From Capra hircus (lineage: Eukaryota > Chordata > Mammalia > Artiodactyla > Bovidae), in assembly GCF_001704415.2 (NCBI RefSeq), contig NC_030824.1:30747022-30811021 (forward strand): a stretch of DNA of 64,000 nt, given 5' to 3'. Below, in pieces: positions 57,591 to 64,000 of the stretch (the first letter of the stretch is position 1; every line of letters starts with the position of its first letter). The position numbers and the translations under genes were made by a program. Below the pieces are notes generated by a model. That model made no database searches and was not told the DNA's origin. It worked only from the letters and a program-made list of their open reading frames with translations.

Positions 57591-58034
57591 CAAATAGTTG
57601 ATTTACAATGTTGTATTAGTTTCTGCTATACACCAAAGTGATTCAGTTATGCATATACACGTATCCACTCTTTTATATTCTTTTCCAATATAGGCCATTA
57701 ACGGGTACTGAGTACAGTTCCCTGTGCTACACGGCAGGTTCTTATCTATTTTATGTATAGTAGTATGTATATGTTAATCCAAATCTTCCAATTTATCCCT
57801 CCCCTACTGTCCACCTTGGCAATGATAAATTTGTTTTCTATATTTCTATTTTGTAAGTAGTTCATTTGTACCATTTTTAAAGAATCCACGTATACATGAT
57901 ATCATGTAGTACGTGTCTTTCTCTGCCTAGCATTATTTCATTCTTTTTATGGCTGAGTAATATTCCATTGTGTATACGTACCACGTCTTCTGTATCTATT
58001 CCTCTGTCAGTGGACATTTAGTAGATTTTTAAAA
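57591..58034 (-). repeat. L1 3' end, antisense
   Basis: GTTGATTTACAATGTTGTAT, ACAGTTCCCTGTGCTACACG and TATTCCATTGTGTATACGTA. Confidence 0.87.
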
Positions 58035-58430
58035 CTGTTGTTTTTGTTTAGTCACTAAGTCATGCCTGACTCTTTGTGACCCCCATGAACTGCAGCGGGC
58101 CAGGCTTCCCTGTCCTTCACCATCTTCTGGAGTTTGCTTGAACTCAAGTCCACTGAGTCAGTAATGCCATTCAACCATCTCATCCTCTGTTGCTCCCTTC
58201 TCCTCCTGTCTTCAATCTTCCACAGCATCAGGGTCTTTTCTAATGAGTCAGCTCTTCACATCAGATGGCCAAAGTATCGGCGCTTCAGCATCAGCATCAG
58301 TCCTTCCAGTGAATATTCAGGGTTGATTTCATTTAGGATTGACTGGTTTGATCTCCTTACAGTCCAAGGGACTCTCCAGAGTCTGCTCCATCACCACAGT
58401 TCAAAAGCATCAATTCTTCTGTGCTCAGTT
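58035..58430 (-). repeat. BovB 3' part, antisense
   Basis: TTTTTGTTTAGTCACTAAGT to CAATTCTTCTGTGCTCAG. Truncated where the MTCH1 retrocopy block starts. Confidence 0.9.
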
Positions 58431-58499
58431 ACCAGATAGTTATGGGAGGTGGGGAGCCCAAGAAAGAGCTGAGGCAGAGTATCAGCGTGGATGCAGGCC

Positions 58500-59505
58500 C
58501 AGGCTCCCCATTTGCCACTGGCACCCCAGCACATACCCCAGACCTGTGGTGCATCCATGAGGCTGGGCTCCAGGGAAAACACCCGGGCCACTGAGGCTCT
58601 TTTCCCAGTGCTGGGTAAGGCAGTGATCAGGAACCCGCTGCTCTACGTGAAGTCTCTTATCCAGATAGGTCATGAGTGGTCCCACCATTGGGACCAGCAT
58701 GCCGGGGAGGAAGGTCCTCTGCCCACAAAGCTTCCTCATCTACACTGCGGACCCTGTGCAAGCAGATGGGAAGCTAGGCTGTTCCCAGGCCTGAGCCCCT
58801 GGCTGATGTCTGCCACCCTCCCCACAATGACCTGGATGGTATCTCCATCTCTCCTCTGGCTGAGATGGAGATGGCTTCCAGCACAGATGACATGAGGACA
58901 TCTCTGAACAGAAGTGGTGAAGGAGACCCCTAGAGACACCAATGCAGGTCGGGTCCCACATGCTGGCCTGCCCCTCTGCCTATCGTCTCCATGAGCTGCA
59001 CAGTTGGTTCTGTGGACGGAGGGCCAAGGACAGCCCAGAGTTGAGCCCCACAGGGAAGATTTTCACAGAAGAGCGGCTGCTGGGATTCTCTCTGGGCTTA
59101 ACCCCTCAACTCCTGGGAGATGCAGTTTTCCTAGGGGCCTGCTGACCACTTCAGCAATGCCTACCTGGTGGTGACTGCATGAGGGACACCCCAGGAGGGC
59201 TGGGCAATGAGACCACAATCCAGGTTCCCAGTTCAGCCAGGCCCTGGCCATCTGGAGCCACCCTAAATTTGTGATGGGGGTCTCAGTTAGCATGTTGACC
59301 TACCCCTTCCTGCTGCTCAGCAATCTCATGGCTGTGAATAACTGTGGGTTGCATGCCAGGTTCCCTGCTCACTCCCCAGTGTTCCAATCCTGGCCCCACT
59401 GCTAGAAGGACCTGAGTGTGCAAGGCCAGCACGTCTGAGGCTCCAGTGTGCTTTTCTGCTGGGTGGCATCAGGATCGTGCTTTGTCCTGAAGTAAAATGA
59501 ATCAT
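58500..59505 (+). pseudogene. MTCH1: MTCH1 processed pseudogene (retrocopy)
   Basis: Reading the plus strand across several frames gives, in order, TEALFPVLG, NPLLYVKSLIQIGHE, a SPRLMS-like segment, DDMRTSLN, MLACPSAYRLHEL, GKIFTEERLLGFSLGLTPQL, TPQEGLGN-like sequence, VSMLTYPFLLLSNLMAVNNC and SGSCFVL near the stop at about 59495. This is the order of mitochondrial carrier homolog 1, an outer-membrane insertase-like protein. No introns are present, and many stops and shifts separate the pieces, so it is dead. The 62.1-62.8 kb unique segment may be its 3' UTR, displaced by a BovB insertion. The 5' edge is uncertain. Confidence 0.85.
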
Positions 59506-62110
59506 GTGAAAACAACAGAAGGATCTCTGTTCATTTCCAAGGCAAACCATTCAGTATTAGAGTAATCTAAGTCTATGCCCCAACCACTAATGATGGAGAA
59601 AGTGAAGTTGAACGCTTATATGAAGACTTACCTACAAGACCTTCTAGAACTAACACCAAAAACAGATGTCCTTTTCATCATAGGAGACTGGAATACAAAA
59701 GCAGGAAGTGAAGAGATACCTGGAGTAACAAGCACCTTTGGCCTTGGAATACAAAATGAAGCAGGCAAACCCTAACAGAATTTTCCGAAGACAATGCACT
59801 GGTGATAGCAAGCACTGTTGCTATCACCAGTTCCAACAACACAAGAAACGTCTTTGCACATGAACATCACAAGATGGTCAATACCAAAATCAGATTGGTT
59901 ATATTTGCAGCCGAAGACAGAGAAGTTCTATAATCACAAAAGCAAGACCAGGAGCTGATTGTAGTTCAGATCATGAACTCCTTATTGCAAAATTCAGACT
60001 TATATTGAAAAGAGTAGGGAAAACCACTAGGCCTTTCAGGTATGACCTAAATCAAATCCCTTATGATTATGCAGTGGGGGTGACAAATAGATTCAAGGGA
60101 TTAAATCTGGTACACAGAGTGCCTGAAGAACTATGCATGGAGGTTCATAACATTGTACAGGAGGTGGTGATAAAACCATTCCCAAGAAAAAGAAATGCAA
60201 AAAGACAAAATGGTTTTCTGAGGAGGCCTTACAAATAGCTGAGAAAAGAAGAGAACCAAAAAGCAAAGGAGAAAAGGAAAGATATACCCATCTGAATGCA
60301 GAGTTCCAAAGAATAGCAAGGAGAAATAAGAAGGCCTTCTTAAAGCGAACAATTCAAACTGATAGAGAAAAACACTAGAATGGGAAAGACTAGCGCTCTC
60401 TTCAAGAAAATGAGATATACCAAGGGTACATTTCATTCAAAGATGGGCATAATAAAGGACAGAAATGGTACAGACCTAACAGAAGCAGAAGATATTAAGA
60501 AGAGGTGGCAAGAATACACAGAAGAACTATACAGAAAAGGTACTAATGACACAGATAACCACAATGGTGTGATCACTCACCTAAAGACAGATGTCCTGCA
60601 GTGTGAGTGTAAAGTCAAGTGGGCCTTAGGAAGTATCACGAAGAACGAAGTTAGTAGAGGTGATGGAATTCCAGCAGAGCTATTTCAAATCCTAAATGAT
60701 GATGCTATTCAAGTGCTGCATTCAATATGTCAGCAAATTTAGAAAACTCAGCAGTGGCAACAGGATTGGAAAAGGTCAGTTTTCTTTCCAATCCCAAAGA
60801 AAGACAGTGCCAAAGAATGTTCAAACTACCACAGAGTTGCACTCATTAAACATACCAGCAAGTAATGCTCAAAATCTTTCAAGCTAGTCTTCAAAAGTAC
60901 ATGAACCGTGAACTTCCAGATGTTCAAGCAGGATTTAGAAGAGGCAGAGGAACCAGAGATCAAATTGCCAACATCCATTGGATCATAGAAAAAGCAAGAG
61001 AACTCCAGAAAACCTTCTGCTTCATTGACTATGCTAAAGCCTTTGACTGTGTGGATCACAACAAACTGTGGACAATTCTTAAAGAGATAGGAATACCAGA
61101 CCACCTTGCCTAGATTCTGAGAAACGTGTCTGCAGGTCAAGAAGCAACAGTTAGAATTGGACATGGAACAGTGGACTGGTTCAGAATTGTGAACGGAGTA
61201 CGTCAAGGTTGTAATTGCCACCCTGCTTATAACTTACTTGCAGAATGCACATCATGTGAAATGCTGGGCTGAATGAATTACAAGCTGGAATCAAGACTGC
61301 CAGGAGAAACATCAACAACTTCAGATATGCAGATGACACCACCCTTAGAGCAGAGCGGGAAAAGGAACTAAAGAGTGTGTTGATGAAGGTGAAAGGAAAG
61401 TGAAAAGGCTGACTTAAAACTCAGTATTCAAAAAACTAAGATCGTAGCATCCAATGCCATCACTTCATGGCAAATAGATGGGGAAAAAATAGAATCAGTG
61501 ATAGACTTTTTTTCTTGGGCTCTAAAATCACTGCTGATGGTAACTGCAGTCATAAAATTAGAAGACGCTTGCTCCTTGGAAGAAAAACTATGACAAACTT
61601 AGAAAGCATATTAAAAAGTAGAGACATCGCTTTGCCAACAAAGTTCTGTATAGTCAAAGCTATGGTTTTTTTCCAGTAGTCACATATGGGTGTGAGAGTT
61701 GGACCATAAAGAAGGCTGAATGCTAAAGAACTGATGCTTTTGAATAATGGTGTTGGAGAAGACTCTTGAGAGTCCCTTGGACTGCAAGGAGATCAAGCCA
61801 GTCAATCCTAAAGGAAATCAACCCTGAATGTTCATTGAAAAGACTGATGCTGAAGCCGAAGCTCCAATACTTTGGCCACCTCAGCTGAAGAGCCAACTCA
61901 CTGGAATGCTGGGAAAGACTGATGGCAGGAGGAGAAGGGGACGACAGAGGAAGAGATGGTTAGATGGCATCACCAACTCAATGGACATGAGTTTGAGCAA
62001 ACTCCAGAAGATAGTGGAGGACAGGGAATCCTGGCATGCTGCTGTTCATAGGGTTGCAAAGAGTTAGACACAACTGAGTGACTGAGTAACAATGACAACA
62101 AACAGAGTTC
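59506..62110 (+). repeat. BovB LINE, 2.6 kb, endonuclease to 3' end
   Basis: Fragmented frames give endonuclease pieces DVLFIIGDWNTKAG and GADCSSDHELLIAKF (SDH codons at 59966-59974), then KKRWQEYTEELY, DGIPAELFQIL, ELPDVQAGFRRGRGTRDQIA, FIDYAKAFDCVDHNKLW from 61021, and the 3' coding end to 62070. BovB is a non-LTR retrotransposon, with apurinic-type endonuclease and reverse transcriptase in one protein, acquired horizontally by ruminants. Many stops and shifts and a deletion around the YADD site make it inactive. Target duplication is short (AATCA) or unclear. Confidence 0.93.
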
Positions 62111-62119
62111 AGTTCAGTT

Positions 62120-62800
62120 CACAAATCACCCAAAAAACCATGCTGTCTGAGCCTGGCCACTGTGGTGAGGCCTGATCATTTCCAGGCACCTGTCAGAGCA
62201 ACGGAGCAGCACCTAGAAGTCCTCCAGACTGGCTGGACTCCGGTTTCTATATTCCCCCTATGCTTCTCTGGAAGCAGGGTTGGGTGGGGTTGAAGCTGCG
62301 ACCAGTGGATTGATGACTGTTAGACCCGGGAAGTTGGGGTAGGGCTGGGGAACTGGGGCAGACTCCCCTACTTTGCACATTTCCTAAGTCTGTCCTGTGC
62401 AGGGGACCAGAGAATGGCTTGTGGAGGCCCAAGTTGGATGGGCAAAGGGTTGTGAGGTCAGGTACCACCCTCCCCCATTCACATCTCTGGCATCAGCCCC
62501 GGCTCTGATCCTGCTGGCCAGCTGGGACCTTTGCTCTCTTGCTTCGTAAATAGACTGTGATCCCCTTTCACAAGGCCACCAGCCTGTCCAGGTCTTTGCT
62601 GGAAGCTCACTTTATTTTTCTCAACACTGGCGGCATCTTCTGGATGGAAATCATGTGACTGCTCAGAACATGGCCGCCTCGTCAAATGCTTGTCTGTTTA
62701 ATGGCGATGCCTTTCATGCAGGATATGGTTACCCGTGCGGTTGTGAATACCCAAGCGTTAGGCAGATGGTGGCTCTAGTCCTATCCAATGTAAAGGTCCT
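62120..62800 (+). other. Unique GC-richer segment, possible MTCH1 retrocopy 3' UTR
   Basis: Non-repetitive sequence after the BovB. If the BovB landed in the retrocopy just past the MTCH1 stop, this would be the displaced 3' UTR. Inferred from position only. Confidence 0.45.
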
Positions 62801-62802
62801 GG

Positions 62803-63090
62803 GACTTCCCTGGTGGCACAGTGGAGAGTGATCTGCCTGCCAGTGCAGGGAACATAGGTTCAATCCTCAATCAGGGAAGATCCCACATGCTGCGGAGCAG
62901 TAAGCCTGTGTGCCGCAACTGCTGGAGTCCATGTGACTACAGCCTGCGCTCTATGCAGAAAGAGAAGCCTCCGCAGTGAGAAGTCCGTGCACTTCAATGA
63001 AGAGTAGCCATGGCTCAGCACAAGTAGAGAAAGCCCAGGCTCAGTAGTGAAGACGCAGCACAGCCTAAATAAATATATATATAAAAGTTC
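62803..63090 (+). repeat. CHR-2-like SINE, near full length
   Basis: GGGACTTCCCTGGTGGCACA, GGTTCAATCCTCAATCAGGG, CGCAGTGAGAAGTCCGTGCA and AATAAATATATATATA tail. Confidence 0.9.
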
Positions 63091-63407
63091 CTAATAAGAT
63101 TTGACCCTTTCTCCCTCAAATAAATATATTGATGATGATTTGGGGGGAAAAAAAATAACCAGATATTTTAACAACTTTATGAAAAATGTAAATGATGACG
63201 AACTCAGATTGTGGGACTTCATGAGCTAAAAGAAGCACCTTCGTAATTTATAGTAAGGCACATTTTATTGTTTAGAATTATTTGTATATTATGAAATTTG
63301 TAGTATTTAAAATTTTAAACAGCTGATTTTAAAATTCTTTGGGCATCTTTATTTTAGTGGAAGATAGTTAATTAACATTAAATTGAAATTTTATTTTTTT
63401 AAATGAA

Positions 63408-63860
63408 TAAAGTTTTAACTTTTTATTTTGTCTTGGAGTACAGCCAATTAACAGTGTTGTGATAGTTCAGTTGAACAGCAAAAGGACTCAGCCATACATA
63501 TACATGTATCAATTCTCTCAAACTCAATAGTCTCAATCAATTTCCTCAAACTCCCCTTTCATCCAGGCTGCCACATATTGAGCAGAGTCCTCTGTGCTCT
63601 ACAGTAGGTCCATGTTGGTTATGCATTTTAAATATAGCAGTCTGTCATGTCCATCCCTAACTCCCTAACTATCCCTTCCTTCCATCCTTCCCCCCAGCAA
63701 CCAAATGTTCATTCTCTAAGTCTGTGAGTCTGTTTCTGTTTTGTAAATAAGTTCATTTGTATCATGTCTTTTTAGATTCTACATATAAGGAATGTCACAT
63801 GATATTTTTCCTTCTGATTTACTTCACTCAATATGACAATCTGTAAGTCCATCCATGTTG
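63408..63860 (-). repeat. L1 3' end, antisense, flanked by 47-base direct repeats
   Basis: TTATTTTGTCTTGGAGTACA through ACTTCACTCAATATGACAAT. Flanks 63347-63393 and 63861-63907 match at 41 of 47 bases. Confidence 0.85.
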
Positions 63861-64000
63861 CTTTATTTTACTGGAAGATAATCAATTGCCATTAAGTTGA
63901 AATTTTAAAAAAGCACTAATATTTGTTGCATGCTGATGTGTCACAAGTGTTCCGTATACTTTACTTACTTTTTAAAAAGTAAACTGCACATTAAACAGTG

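Overview
The window is vertebrate nuclear DNA from a ruminant, most likely Bos or a close bovid. It is packed with BovB LINE fragments, Bov-tA and BOV-A2 SINEs and artiodactyl CHR-type tRNA SINEs, a combination found only in ruminants. Interrupted exons with GT/AG borders encode two familiar mammalian proteins. Many short open reading frames here are frames of repeats, not genes. I saw no prokaryotic operon, CRISPR array, tRNA or rRNA gene.

Layout. Positions 1-10.5 kb are repeats: an LTR fragment, BOV-A2, antisense L1 and a dead BOD1 retrocopy. These probably lie in ETFDH intron 1, because ETFDH exon 1 (34 coding bases) is not in the window. ETFDH exons 2-13 lie on the plus strand at 10523-32814 and encode residues 12-617 of electron transfer flavoprotein-ubiquinone oxidoreductase. 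PPID (cyclophilin 40) lies tail to tail on the minus strand. All 10 of its coding exons are present, from ATG at 46194 to TGA at 33635, and give 370 residues. The poly(A) signals of the two genes are under 400 bases apart. PPID starts in a CpG island (about 45.9-46.75 kb) with three clustered ETS-type sites.

From 46.9 to 64 kb the window is intergenic. It holds a mariner DNA transposon with four later insertions stacked inside it, several BovB copies (one about 2.6 kb long with recognisable endonuclease and reverse transcriptase), a degenerate MTCH1 retrocopy, and old L1 fragments.

The genes. ETFDH is an inner-mitochondrial-membrane flavoprotein that passes electrons from ETF (fatty-acid, amino-acid and choline oxidation) to ubiquinone. 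PPID is a mainly cytosolic Hsp90 co-chaperone with peptidyl-prolyl isomerase activity. They are neighbours with no evident shared pathway.

I found no convincing undescribed biological system. The points most worth a second look are the twin-primed BovB insertion in PPID intron 1, the nested mariner, the two retrocopies, the long direct repeats around a 63.4 kb L1 fragment, and a short unexplained reading frame at 54.4 kb that follows a splice-acceptor-like sequence. Exon borders were read by eye. Repeat family names come from memory of consensus sequences, not from a database search.
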